Below, piece by piece: positions 16,971-25,964 of a stretch of DNA of 64,000 nt. How positions within the stretch are numbered: the first letter of the stretch is position 1; each line of letters opens with the position of its first letter. The position numbers and the translations under genes are program-made. The stretch covers positions 395,196-459,195 of the forward strand of contig NZ_JH376421.1 in assembly GCF_000233455.1 (NCBI RefSeq), given 5' to 3'. The DNA is from [Clostridium] citroniae WAL-17108. Its GTDB lineage: Bacteria > Bacillota > Clostridia > Lachnospirales > Lachnospiraceae. Under the pieces are notes generated by a model. The model did no database searches. It worked only from the letters and a program-made list of their open reading frames with translations, and was not told the origin of the DNA.

Positions 16971-18575
16971 TCAGGCCGCAAGTCCCAGGATACCGATATA
17001 ATATCCCACGATCCCCACCAGCATCAGGATCAGCACCACCATGATGGGCGAAACCTTTTTCTTAAGCAGCATCCATGTGCCAATAATCAGGCCAAAGGGC
17101 AGCATATTTGGCAGGAGACCATTGAGGACATCCTGGAAAATAACCGTTGTCTGCCCCACTGTGATCTGCAATGGGATGTAGACCAGAACCTTCTGGGCGC
17201 CCATTGCACCGATCACCATTAAGCCCAGAATGCCGAATGCATCCGTAAGCCGTGTAATGGAACCGGAACCTTCGCCCAGAATATTCATAACCGATTTGCT
17301 TCCCTGTTTATACCCCATGTTATACAGATTGTATCCCAGCACCAGCATGATTCCGGTAAAGATCACAAAGAACAGGATCGGGCCGGAAAATTCACCTTTC
17401 AGGGCCAGTGCGCATCCAAGGGATACTGCAATGGGATAGATAATGCCTCCTGCAAGGCTGTCGCCCACACCGGCCAGGGGGCCCATAAGACCTGTCCTTA
17501 AGCCGTTGATCATCTCATCCGAAATGTCGGCTCCGTTTGCCCGCTCCTCCTCAAGGGAGGCGCAGATGCCGGGAATGATATTGCCGATAAAAGACGGCTC
17601 AGTGTTAAAGAATACCAGATACCGTTTCAGGGCAGCCTTTATATCCTCCGGGTCCGTGTACAGCCGCCGGATCACAGGCAGCATGGCCAGCACGTTGCCG
17701 GACGCCTGCATTCTCTCATAATTATACCCCACCTCTGCCCCAAGGCCAATGAGCCAGTGCTTTATCAAATCTGACTTTCTAAGGCGGATCTTCAGTTCTG
17801 TCTTGGGTTCCTCCTCGGGAATATCCTCGTACTCCTCAGCTGCCTTTTCAGTAGATGCATAGTATACGATTACAGCCACACACCCGCCCAGAATGGCGAT
17901 AGCCATGATACCCAGGTCCAGAAACGTGGTCAGGAAAAAACCGATCACAAAAAACGGGATCATTTTTTTCTTTCCCAGATAGTTTAAGAGCATTGCGACA
18001 CCCAGGGCAGGAAGAAGATTGCCGGTAACGCTCAGGGCGTTGACAAATGCCTGGGGAATCTGGTTTAACAGACGGTTAAAGAACTCTCCGCCAAGGAACA
18101 TCAGGATAAATGCCGGCGTGCCGTTGACCACCAGGGCGGTCAGCTGCGGAAACAGCCACGCGTTAAAGAATATTTTGTTTATCTCCCCCTTCTCGGCATT
18201 GGCGTCCAGACGATGGACCCAGAATACGTTAAGGGTCATCTGCAGGTTCCACAAGAGAACGCCCAGCAGACCGATGGGTATGGCCAGGGTTATGGCCAGT
18301 TCCGGCGTGGCCTTAGCCAGTATGGTAATGGCTGTTCCGTACACACCAGCTATGCCGATATTGGAGGGCATGGTCCCTCCGGCGGATATCCACCCTATGT
18401 ACGCCAGGTTAATGGTGGCGCCTGCCATCAGTCCCAGAAGCGGATCCCCCAGAATAAAACCAACCACGGTGCCGTTGATAAGCGGGTAACAGAAGGGCCA
18501 TGTGACCGGGCTCCACACCCTGCCGCTTGCCAGGTTTGCTGCAATTGCCAGCAATAACGCTTTGATGATGATCAT
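16971..18575 (-). CDS. PTS mannose/fructose/sorbose-family IIC-IID fusion
   Basis: A 534-residue membrane protein that joins two PTS subunits normally encoded separately. Residues 1 to about 255 are an EIIC domain (NLASGRVWSPVTWPFCYPLI, GLMAGATINLAYIGW). Residues about 270 to 534 are an EIID domain (EVGYNYERMQASGNVLAM, NTEPSFIGNIIPGICASLEE, GLRTGLMGPLAGVGDSLAGG). Each half has its family's usual length, so it is a true fusion. It forms the sugar channel and works with the separate IIA and IIB proteins upstream. AAGGAGG precedes the ATG. It is the last gene of the operon. Confidence 0.9.
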   Translation of the reverse strand: MIIIKALLLAIAANLASGRVWSPVTWPFCYPLINGTVVGFILGDPLLGLMAGATINLAYIGWISAGGTMPSNIGIAGVYGTAITILAKATPELAITLAIPIGLLGVLLWNLQMTLNVFWVHRLDANAEKGEINKIFFNAWLFPQLTALVVNGTPAFILMFLGGEFFNRLLNQIPQAFVNALSVTGNLLPALGVAMLLNYLGKKKMIPFFVIGFFLTTFLDLGIMAIAILGGCVAVIVYYASTEKAAEEYEDIPEEEPKTELKIRLRKSDLIKHWLIGLGAEVGYNYERMQASGNVLAMLPVIRRLYTDPEDIKAALKRYLVFFNTEPSFIGNIIPGICASLEEERANGADISDEMINGLRTGLMGPLAGVGDSLAGGIIYPIAVSLGCALALKGEFSGPILFFVIFTGIMLVLGYNLYNMGYKQGSKSVMNILGEGSGSITRLTDAFGILGLMVIGAMGAQKVLVYIPLQITVGQTTVIFQDVLNGLLPNMLPFGLIIGTWMLLKKKVSPIMVVLILMLVGIVGYYIGILGLAA

Positions 18576-18602
18576 ACTCGTAACCTCCTTCTTTTGTCAG
18601 TT

Positions 18603-19835
18603 TTAGCAAAAATCCCCCATTGTATAAAGTGCCTTCCCCGGTCCAGAGAGCCACTCCGCCCCATTTTCAGTCACCAGTGCCTCATCCTCCATGCGGAAGG
18701 AGATCCATATGGTCCCTGCCCCCTTTTCCAGATCATAGGGGTAAACCCCGTTCTCAAGGGCAAACACCATGCCTGCCCGGACCGTCTCATGGCAGTCATC
18801 ACTAATATTAGGATACTCAGTCACATTAAGGCCGGTGGAATGTCCGCTGGAATGTACCACGTTACTTCCGTATCTGGATCCTCTGAGATACCCCTCGATC
18901 GCCTGGTTGATCTCCCACACCTTTACTCCGGGCCTTAGCATGTCAAATCCGGCATGGACGCAGTTTCTTGCGGTCTCAGCCATCCGGACATACTGCTCCG
19001 GCGGTGTATGGCCCAGGTACATGACTCTTGTCAGGTCCGATGCATAGCCGTCAATATGACCGCTGATATCTACCAGCACAATGTCCTTGTGGTCCACGAT
19101 CCGGTCCGTGGCATAACTGTTAAAGGTATGGTATTTGTCCCTGCCCGAGTTGACTGTAAGGTACGATATTTTATCCACTCCCCCTGCCGTCATTCTGCTG
19201 GCGATCCCCCTGGCAATGTCTTTTTCCGTGGTGATACCCGGCCTGATCTGGCGGAATGTCTCCACAATGGCTGTTTCCGTCACCCACCCTGCGGTCCGGA
19301 TCCGGTCGATTTCCCATGGCGTCTTGATCATGCGCGCCCCCTGGATCGCCGCAGTGCCGTCCGTAAATATAAGGTGGGGAAACGTATCCGTCAGCTCCTT
19401 CAGAATGGTCAGGGACCAGACATAATGCTGGCCGTCCCCTGCCTCCAGTCCCACGGTCTTTACCTCATATCCCAGTTCTCCCAGGAACTTTTTCATTGCG
19501 TCCGCCGGTCCCTCTGAATTGAGGGGTCCCAGATTCCTGCTCTTCGTGCCTGCCGCATAGATATTGGGACACCAGCTTATATTTTCCACCGTGGACTTTT
19601 CCAGAATCCGCAGGGATATGGCCGGTTCCCCCACCCTTGGCACAAAGACCAGGACCGGGCGGAACAGGCTGGAAGTGTACCAGGACCGGTAACCGGTTGC
19701 GTAAAAAATGTTTTCCGGTGAGGACAGCAGCAGCATGTCTATTCCTGATGCCCCCATCTCCTGCTGCAGCTTTTGTATATGCGCCCCATACTCCGCCCTG
19801 GAAAAGGACTTTAAGTAATCCGGGTATTCGTTCAT
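18603..19835 (-). CDS. M24-family metallopeptidase (Xaa-Pro aminopeptidase/creatinase fold)
   Basis: A 410-residue pita-bread protein with an N-terminal creatinase-like domain (1 to about 165) and a catalytic M24 domain. All five expected metal ligands can be placed: Asp256 and Asp267 (DISGHIDGYASDLT), His332 (SSGHSTG), Glu361 (FALENGVYP) and Glu383 (RMEDEALVT). It has no signal peptide and is cytosolic. It lies between PTS IIB and IIC-IID genes in one operon, an unusual place for a peptidase. It may process an imported conjugate containing an amino acid or imide, but the substrate is unknown. Confidence 0.88.
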   Translation of the reverse strand: MNEYPDYLKSFSRAEYGAHIQKLQQEMGASGIDMLLLSSPENIFYATGYRSWYTSSLFRPVLVFVPRVGEPAISLRILEKSTVENISWCPNIYAAGTKSRNLGPLNSEGPADAMKKFLGELGYEVKTVGLEAGDGQHYVWSLTILKELTDTFPHLIFTDGTAAIQGARMIKTPWEIDRIRTAGWVTETAIVETFRQIRPGITTEKDIARGIASRMTAGGVDKISYLTVNSGRDKYHTFNSYATDRIVDHKDIVLVDISGHIDGYASDLTRVMYLGHTPPEQYVRMAETARNCVHAGFDMLRPGVKVWEINQAIEGYLRGSRYGSNVVHSSGHSTGLNVTEYPNISDDCHETVRAGMVFALENGVYPYDLEKGAGTIWISFRMEDEALVTENGAEWLSGPGKALYTMGDFC

Positions 19836-19872
19836 TCTCTTCTCCTTTCGTCTTTCCTTCCCTTTGTTCCCA

Positions 19873-20352
19873 TCATGACAGCATTTTTCTGATATTTACC
19901 TCTTTATCATTGGGGACCAGCTGGTAATAGATTTCCACACCGCCCTCAATAATCCGTTTAAAGCACCCCGTCTCCTCCTCATTGGCGGACACATTTTTAT
20001 TAAATGTCTTTCTGCCCGGTTTTGCCCCCATGCCGCCCAATATGATCTTGTCTATGCTGATTCCGCTCCCTATGAGTTTTTCCAGCACCTGGGGAACCTT
20101 TACCAGTATCATAAGATTTTCCTTCGGCCCTGGATCTTCCTTTAAAAATCCCTCCGCCATTTCCTGATCCATGATCACCACCTCAATGCCCACCGGCGCT
20201 GCCGCCTTATAGATCCGCTCCATCAGCTTGTTCCTAGACAGTTCATTGTCAATGATCAGGATCTTGTTAATGGGATACTGTTTGATCCACGCCGTCACCA
20301 CCTGGCCGTGGATCAGACGGTCATCAATCCTTGTGACTAAAATATGTTTCAT
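19873..20352 (-). CDS. PTS mannose-family IIB component
   Basis: A 159-residue cytosolic EIIB of the mannose/sorbose family. The phosphorylated histidine is His15 in RIDDRLIHGQVV. The remainder (IDNELSRNKLMERIYKAAAP, then GGMGAKPGRKTFNKNVS) matches the family over its usual length. It takes phosphate from the IIA protein encoded upstream and passes it to the sugar at the IIC-IID channel. Confidence 0.94.
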   Translation of the reverse strand: MKHILVTRIDDRLIHGQVVTAWIKQYPINKILIIDNELSRNKLMERIYKAAAPVGIEVVIMDQEMAEGFLKEDPGPKENLMILVKVPQVLEKLIGSGISIDKIILGGMGAKPGRKTFNKNVSANEEETGCFKRIIEGGVEIYYQLVPNDKEVNIRKMLS

Positions 20353-20383
20353 TAAACTCCTTCTCCTTTCAGCATCATATAAA

Positions 20384-20794
20384 TTAAAGTGCGATCTGGC
20401 TTAAAAATGCATCACAGTCATAGATACTCCTTCTGGCCACCTCATCCAGCCCCACAATGGCAGAAGCCAGGTCCTGGGACATCCGCCGGTTTAAAACCTC
20501 CAGCAGCAGCGGAAAGTTTACCCCTGTAAAATGCCGGAATGAGCACTCCTCTTCCAGCTGCATCATGGAATTAAAGGGAGTTCCGTTCATAAGGTCGGTG
20601 AGGACCAGCACCTCCTGTCCCCGGTCCGCTGAATCCACAATGGAGGTTCTGATACGTTCCCTCAGCCCGTCAACATCGCATCCCAGCTCCAGTCCATACG
20701 CCTCCATGTCCTTCTGCTCCCCAAACACCAGGGAGGATGCCCTGATGAACTCCGATGCAAGATTTCCGTGCATAAACAATATAATCTTAAACAT
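20384..20794 (-). CDS. PTS mannose-family IIA component
   Basis: A 136-residue EIIA of the mannose family, with phosphorylated His9 in ILFMHGNLA and the LVLTDLMNGTPFNSM motif. The ATG at 20794 has GGAAGGAG upstream. The start overlaps the end of the PRD regulator gene by eight bases, so the two are translationally coupled. The open frame extends to 20980, but that part is inside the regulator and is not used. Confidence 0.93.
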   Translation of the reverse strand: MFKIILFMHGNLASEFIRASSLVFGEQKDMEAYGLELGCDVDGLRERIRTSIVDSADRGQEVLVLTDLMNGTPFNSMMQLEEECSFRHFTGVNFPLLLEVLNRRMSQDLASAIVGLDEVARRSIYDCDAFLSQIAL

Positions 20795-22691
20795 TGGTAT
20801 CTCCTTCCGTAAGGTAATGTATGAAATCAGGAAGAATCTCGTCCGGACAGTTGTCCAGAAGGTATACGATCTTAGAAGAAAACAGCATAAAATCCAGATT
20901 GCACATATCGATATATACGTACATGATGCGCCTGCTGTCTTCATCCAGCACAAAGGTGCAATGGTTCTCTTCCTGTTCATGAATGGAATAAATATATTGG
21001 ATCCCCTTTAGGGCTGATATCCGTATGAGACAGTCCGTTCCCCCGGACAGAGCTTTTGTACTAAAATCAATCGTACAGCCAATATCATGGAGGTCATTGA
21101 CGATACGCATCAGCTCCAGCAGGTACATGGAAGCGCTCTCGTTTGTCTTCCAGAACAGCTCCTGGATATTCTGGAAATCCCTGCTTTCCAGAATGGGGGA
21201 TACAAACACATAGGGCAGACAGTCCTTTCCCTCCTCCAGCATCACTGTGGAAATACAGAAATCATAGGACCCCTTCTTTACGCCCGGGTATCCGTCCGGC
21301 GTACAGGTCTCAAATATCCATTGAGGGAAATGCTGCTGCAGCCTGAGTTTTGTCAGATTGGCCACACTCTTTGCCAGGCCCGTGACAAAAAGAACCTTGG
21401 CATGCTCCGCTTGCCTTACAGTCTCGCCCAGAATATACAACATCAGGAAACTGATCTCATCTATACTTAGCTCCGGCAAATGAAACTTTTGGGCCAGAAT
21501 ACTGCAGATGATTCTGCACACGTTCAGGGTACTCTGGTAATCCTTGATCAGCAGCTCCATCAGCGGATTGCTGGCCGGCGTGCCGTGAAACAGGCGGTTT
21601 AACATAAGGTTGATATGGGCGATCACATTTTCACAAAAGGTGGGATTTTCCCGCAGGCTGATGTTGGTGATGGTGGTAAAGGCGTCAATAAAATCCTCGC
21701 TGAAAAGCTGGAACACTTCATTGCTGCACCCGCTGCCGCCTGATGAATCAAAGAGATGAGTGACCAGGAAAATATTCCTGACCCCCTCCAGTTCAGCCGG
21801 GGTTAGCCGGATCTGATACTGATCCCACATCCTGTCCTGCACCTCATCCGCTATTGCCCCGGCTCCCATGGGATCCGTTGATCCCGTCCCGGAGGAATCC
21901 GCCCCACCGAGGCGTCCTTCCCCCTCCAGGGTGCAGCCGTTTTTCAACCGGTATGCCATAACCAGAAGGTTTAAGGATACGTTTACAAACTCACTGTCGT
22001 CAAACTTATACCCGTATGCTTCCTCCACCCCGCACAGCAGCCGGTTTACAACGCAGATGTCCTCTTCCCTGAATATATCCAGTATGGTGGCAAGCGTATC
22101 CGGGTCCGGACTGCAGCTGACGCCCGCGGTCTCACCGCCCCTGGAAAGGATGATCCCGGGATCCAGGATGTAAGATAGGATATAGACAATGGCCTGGCGG
22201 ATCCCGCGCTCGCTGCCGGATATGATGGTTCCATTTGCAGTCCTGGTAATGTCCAGTGAAAAGCGGCCCAGCATCTCTCCCAGCAGGCATAAGTCGTGGT
22301 TGATGGTGCTCTTGCTCACGTAATATTTATAGGCAAGGGAGGAAAGGGACGTATACTCATCCGAATAGAGGAGCAGGTTCAGCGCAATATCCATGCGCCT
22401 GGACTCCTTTTCCCAGGATTTACGTTCCGAACTGCGGCTGACGTAGGTGAGATAAGAGATCCGGTTGCGCAGCTGATCCCTTGTGTCCGGCTGGATCCAA
22501 AGCCTGATCCCCACACCGCTCCTTCTCTCTATCCCTGCGCCAAAATCCTTCAGATAAGTCTCAATGAGATCCAGGTCCCTTCTCAATGTCTTTTGGGATA
22601 CCTGTAAATCCTCCGCAAAACGATCAATGGGCAAAAATTCCCCGCTGTGGCTGACCAGCATATTAAGAAATGATATCTGCCTAATATTCAT
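20787..22691 (-). CDS. BglG/ManR-type PRD transcriptional regulator
   Basis: A 634-residue PTS-controlled regulator. HTH domains lie at about 1-65 and 105-150, PRD1 at about 200-315, PRD2 at about 325-425, then an EIIB-like region (432-510) and a degenerate C-terminal EIIA-like region. Several phosphorylation residues seem missing: the first PRD1 histidine position reads Asn241, the second PRD2 position reads Tyr419 (LMLYI), and the EIIB P-loop cysteine is replaced by Thr437 (FVTGLAKS). His312 and His359 are kept. It is first gene of the PTS operon and the likely activator, probably with altered phospho-control. Confidence 0.88.
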   Translation of the reverse strand: MNIRQISFLNMLVSHSGEFLPIDRFAEDLQVSQKTLRRDLDLIETYLKDFGAGIERRSGVGIRLWIQPDTRDQLRNRISYLTYVSRSSERKSWEKESRRMDIALNLLLYSDEYTSLSSLAYKYYVSKSTINHDLCLLGEMLGRFSLDITRTANGTIISGSERGIRQAIVYILSYILDPGIILSRGGETAGVSCSPDPDTLATILDIFREEDICVVNRLLCGVEEAYGYKFDDSEFVNVSLNLLVMAYRLKNGCTLEGEGRLGGADSSGTGSTDPMGAGAIADEVQDRMWDQYQIRLTPAELEGVRNIFLVTHLFDSSGGSGCSNEVFQLFSEDFIDAFTTITNISLRENPTFCENVIAHINLMLNRLFHGTPASNPLMELLIKDYQSTLNVCRIICSILAQKFHLPELSIDEISFLMLYILGETVRQAEHAKVLFVTGLAKSVANLTKLRLQQHFPQWIFETCTPDGYPGVKKGSYDFCISTVMLEEGKDCLPYVFVSPILESRDFQNIQELFWKTNESASMYLLELMRIVNDLHDIGCTIDFSTKALSGGTDCLIRISALKGIQYIYSIHEQEENHCTFVLDEDSRRIMYVYIDMCNLDFMLFSSKIVYLLDNCPDEILPDFIHYLTEGDTNV

Positions 22692-22710
22692 TGGTTACCT
22701 CCTACTCTGC

Positions 22711-22780
22711 ATTATAACAACCATACCATGAAATTTTAAGAAGGGGCATTTTGGAATTATGTCCACTACATTATGGACAT
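22711..22780 (-). promoter_or_regulatory. PTS operon promoter with upstream inverted repeat
   Basis: Minus-strand TATAAT (22716-22711) with a weak -35 (TTAAAA, 22739-22734). About 20 bases further upstream lie inverted arms ATGTCCA (22759-22765) and TGGACAT (22774-22780) around eight bases. A poor -35 with an upstream palindrome fits an activator-dependent promoter; the PRD protein is the candidate activator. Confidence 0.5.
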
Positions 22781-22852
22781 TACAGTACACCTCTTTTTCG
22801 TCTCTGTTATAAAAGGCTCTGTTATAAAACTGCAAAAATACAGCATATACTG

Positions 22853-22915
22853 TTGACAAATGCAACCGTCAGGACTATTATTATACACTATAAATATTTA
22901 ACACTGATAAATATT
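22853..22915 (+). promoter_or_regulatory. MarR operon promoter and operator
   Basis: TTGACA (22853-22858), exactly 17 bases, TATTAT (22876-22881). Just downstream, at the expected transcription start, is a perfect inverted repeat AATATTTA (22893-22900) / TAAATATT (22908-22915) with a seven-base spacer, the size of a MarR operator. Confidence 0.72.
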
Positions 22916-23035
22916 CTCAATATATTCCCGGAACCCCCTGGTACTCGGATTTGTGTACGGCTGGCGGAAAATCAGCCCCAGAGAAGGGTGCCGGAGAGAC
23001 TCCGGGAGTACACCCCAATCAAAAGGAGGAAGGTC
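22916..23035 (+). other. Structured 5' leader of the MarR operon
   Basis: About 120 untranslated bases with visible pairing: an outer GTACTC / GAGTAC pair and an inner GGCTG / CAGCC hairpin. I do not recognise a known riboswitch. The rest of the 22692-23035 gap holds the two divergent promoters and a direct repeat of CTGTTATAAAA. Confidence 0.35.
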
Positions 23036-23572
23036 ATGTTGAATGAACAGGACGAACATCTGCTTCATACGGAATTAGTAAAAGTGGTACGGCGGATGCG
23101 GAAGATCAAATTAAGTGTTCTGTCTGAGCAGGTCATCTATTCCGAGTATGTTGCCCTGAGCCATATCAGCCGGTATGTAAAAGAGAACCCGGATTCCATG
23201 GGCATCTATGTATCTGAGCTGGCCGACCGCATGGACACTAAAATCTCGGCCGTATCCCGTATGCTCAATTCCATTGAGGGAAAGGGTCTGATCACCAGAA
23301 CCGTGAATGTGAAGGACCGGAGGAATACATACGTCTGCCTCACCCCCGCGGGGGAGCAGGTCCTGGCTGATTCCACCCAAAATATGGAACAGCTCAGAAA
23401 ACAGATGATCCAGCGCATGGGCCATGATGATGTGTGCAGACTGATCGAACTGTGGAACAAGCTGGCCGGCATCATGGAAGGTGAAGTGGACCATGTCCTC
23501 AGACAGCAAAAGGAACGTGAAACCCCAGCATCCCGGGAGGGGGAACCTGCAGAAACGGAGGACCGGCCATGA
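23036..23572 (+). CDS. MarR-family transcriptional regulator
   Basis: A 178-residue MarR-type winged-HTH protein (MGIYVSELADRMDTKISAVS, then LNSIEGKGLITRTVNVKDRR for the recognition helix and wing). It starts at 23036 behind AAAAGGAGGA; the frame is open upstream into the leader, but without a site. It is first gene of an exporter operon and probably its autorepressor, released by a transported or toxic ligand. The C-terminal tail (about 155-178) is charged and proline/glutamate-rich. Confidence 0.92.
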   Translation: MLNEQDEHLLHTELVKVVRRMRKIKLSVLSEQVIYSEYVALSHISRYVKENPDSMGIYVSELADRMDTKISAVSRMLNSIEGKGLITRTVNVKDRRNTYVCLTPAGEQVLADSTQNMEQLRKQMIQRMGHDDVCRLIELWNKLAGIMEGEVDHVLRQQKERETPASREGEPAETEDRP

Positions 23573-24231
23573 ATGCCAAAAACACTGCATATCAGATAAC
23601 AGGCAGGCGGCGCAGCTGTATTACCATTGACCGTCAGTACGGAAGCGGCGGCCGGGAAGTTGGGCGGATCCTGTCCCAGAAGTTAGGCATTCCCTTTTAC
23701 GATGGGGAACTTTTGCTGCTGGCCGCAGAGCGCTTTGGGCTGAACCCGGGCAGACTCAGGGAAAAGGATGAAACACGAAGCAAAAGCCTGCTCCACGACA
23801 TTGCCATGTTTGCGGGAAGCCTGCAGAATTATGGCCAGATGTTTGAGCCTTACCAGATGTTTGAGGCAGTGAGCGAGACCATCCGCAGACTGGCCATGGA
23901 GGGACCTGCCATCTTTATGGGACGGTGCGCGGATACGGTGCTTAAGGAAGTGTGCGCCTCCCTGGATATTTTTATCTACGCCTCCTCCATGGAGGAACGG
24001 GTCAGCCGCATCAGGGCCACGGACCATGTTCCCGCAAAAAACACGGAAGCTTATATAAGAAAAAAAGACCAGCAGAGAAGAGAATACTACAAGATGTTTG
24101 CTGAAAAGGAGTGGGGGAAGATGGAAAACTACGACATATGCCTGAACACATCTTCCTTTGGATACGAAGGATGTGCGGACATCATTGCCGCAATGGCGGA
24201 CCGCGCAGGCAGCGGCAGGAAGAAGGAGTGA
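23569..24231 (+). CDS. Cytidylate kinase-like family protein
   Basis: A 220-residue P-loop protein of the cytidylate-kinase-like group. The nucleotide loop is RQYGSGGREVGRILS (about 20-36), and FYDGELLLLAAERFG and FMGRCADTVLKEV are family segments. True CMP kinases are conserved housekeeping genes; this group is often found with regulators or transporters and its substrate is unknown. The start overlaps the marR stop (ATGA), with GGAGGACC upstream, so translation is coupled. Confidence 0.85.
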   Translation: MNAKNTAYQITGRRRSCITIDRQYGSGGREVGRILSQKLGIPFYDGELLLLAAERFGLNPGRLREKDETRSKSLLHDIAMFAGSLQNYGQMFEPYQMFEAVSETIRRLAMEGPAIFMGRCADTVLKEVCASLDIFIYASSMEERVSRIRATDHVPAKNTEAYIRKKDQQRREYYKMFAEKEWGKMENYDICLNTSSFGYEGCADIIAAMADRAGSGRKKE

Positions 24232-24233
24232 GT

Positions 24234-25964
24234 TTGACCGTACTGTTTCGATATTTTAAACCATATGTACTGTACATATTGCTGGCCATTGTGCTGCTTT
24301 TCGGTCAGGCTTCATGTGACCTGGCCCTTCCGGACTTTATGTCCGATATTGTAAATGACGGTATAACAGCCGGCAACACATCCTATATTGTGGAAACAGG
24401 GTTCAAAATGCTGGGGATCGCCCTTATCAGCGCGGCATGCACCGTTACCGTGGGATTTCTGGGCGCCCGGGTGGCCGCAGGGGTCAGCCGCGGCCTGCGC
24501 CGTGATGTATTTACAGCAGTGGAAAGTTTTTCCAATGCGGAGATGGATCATTTCTCCACTTCGTCCCTGATCACAAGGACTACCAATGACATCACCCAGA
24601 TCCAGATGCTGATCGTCATGATGATCCGCATGGTTTTCTATGCGCCTATCATGGCTGTGGGAGGCATACTCCACGCACTGGCCAAGGATAAATCCATGTC
24701 CTGGATCATTGCCCTGGCCGTTTTTCTGCTCTTTACAGTTGTATTTTCCATGTTCAGCCTTGTGATGCCCAGATTCCAGCTGGTCCAAAAGCTCATCGAC
24801 CGGTTAAATCTGGTGGTGCGCGAAAACCTGGAGGGAATGCTGGTGATCCGGGCCTTTGATACCCAGAAATTCGAGGAAAACCGCTTTGACAAGGTCAACC
24901 GGCGGCTGACCCAGACCAACCTGTTTGTGAACCGCACCATGTCCGGCATGATGCCTGCCATGATGCTGATCATGAATCTGACCACGGTACTGGTGGTGTG
25001 GGTGGGATCCAACCAGGTGTCCGGCTTCCACATGGAAGTGGGGGACATGATGGCCTATATGCAGTACGTGATGCAGATTATCATGGCTTTTCTCATGATG
25101 TCCATGATGTTTATCATGATCCCCAGGGCCATTGTGTCCATTAACCGAGTGGCGGAGGTTTTAACCACAAGATCCTCCATCACCGGCAAAAAACATCCCA
25201 TCACTCTATCCCAGCCCTGTAAGGGCATGGTGGAGTATTGCCACGTGTCCTTTCGCTATCCCAGCGGGAACGAGGATGTGCTCACTGATATTAATTTTAC
25301 CGCTCGCCCGGGGCAGATCACAGCCTTTATCGGCGCCACGGGAAGCGGAAAAAGCACCCTGGTAAACCTGCTCCCCAGGTTTTATGATGTGACCCGGGGT
25401 GAAATACTCATTGACGGCATAAACATAAAAGACTGGCCCCTGCACGACCTGCGCCGGAACCTGGGTTTTGTGCCCCAAAAAGGCATTCTTTTTTCCGGCA
25501 CCATCCGCAGCAACCTGGCTTACGGGGACAGGGATGCCGGGGAGGAACAGATCCTAAAGGCCGCAGGCATTGCCCAGGCCATGGAATTCATTGAATCCAA
25601 GCCTGACCTGTTTGACACACTCATCGCCCAGGGCGGCGGCAATGTGTCCGGAGGCCAGAAGCAGAGACTGGCCATCGCCAGGGCGCTGGTTAAAAATGCT
25701 CCCATCAATGTGTTTGACGACAGCTTCTCAGCCCTGGATTTTAAGACAGACGCCAGGCTTCGGGCCGCCCTGAAGGAAGAAACAGGCAATTCCACCCAGT
25801 TCCTGGTCGCCCAGAGGATCAGCACCATTATGAACGCGGACCAGATCATTGTCCTGGACCACGGAAGGGTGGTTGGAAAGGGAACCCACAGGGAGCTGAT
25901 GAAAGGCTGTACCGTGTACCGTGAGATCGCCCTGTCCCAGCTCAGCGAGGAGGAATTGCAATGA
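24234..25964 (+). CDS. Heterodimeric ABC exporter half-transporter, degenerate-site subunit
   Basis: About 576 residues: six transmembrane helices then one ATPase domain. Walker A is GATGSGKST and the signature is VSGGQKQ. Walker B ends in D-D rather than D-E (NVFDDSFSALD), and the H-loop histidine is Gln (VAQRIST). This is the pattern of the non-catalytic site in TM287/288- and BmrCD-type heterodimers. The start is a TTG at 24234 behind AAGGAG, three bases after the kinase stop; a GTG two codons earlier is too close to the site. The partner gene overlaps downstream. Substrate unknown, plausibly a drug, lipid or peptide. Confidence 0.9.
   Translation: MTVLFRYFKPYVLYILLAIVLLFGQASCDLALPDFMSDIVNDGITAGNTSYIVETGFKMLGIALISAACTVTVGFLGARVAAGVSRGLRRDVFTAVESFSNAEMDHFSTSSLITRTTNDITQIQMLIVMMIRMVFYAPIMAVGGILHALAKDKSMSWIIALAVFLLFTVVFSMFSLVMPRFQLVQKLIDRLNLVVRENLEGMLVIRAFDTQKFEENRFDKVNRRLTQTNLFVNRTMSGMMPAMMLIMNLTTVLVVWVGSNQVSGFHMEVGDMMAYMQYVMQIIMAFLMMSMMFIMIPRAIVSINRVAEVLTTRSSITGKKHPITLSQPCKGMVEYCHVSFRYPSGNEDVLTDINFTARPGQITAFIGATGSGKSTLVNLLPRFYDVTRGEILIDGINIKDWPLHDLRRNLGFVPQKGILFSGTIRSNLAYGDRDAGEEQILKAAGIAQAMEFIESKPDLFDTLIAQGGGNVSGGQKQRLAIARALVKNAPINVFDDSFSALDFKTDARLRAALKEETGNSTQFLVAQRISTIMNADQIIVLDHGRVVGKGTHRELMKGCTVYREIALSQLSEEELQ

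Noticed and set aside
20795..20980. Upstream extension of PTS IIA to 198 residues
   Set aside because: The extra 62 codons lie inside the PRD regulator gene; the ATG at 20794 has its own ribosome binding site and restores the family length.
22711..22852. Sigma-54 promoter for the PTS operon
   Set aside because: Mannose-family PTS operons often use sigma-54, but no TGGCAC-N5-TTGC element is present and the regulator has no AAA+ domain.
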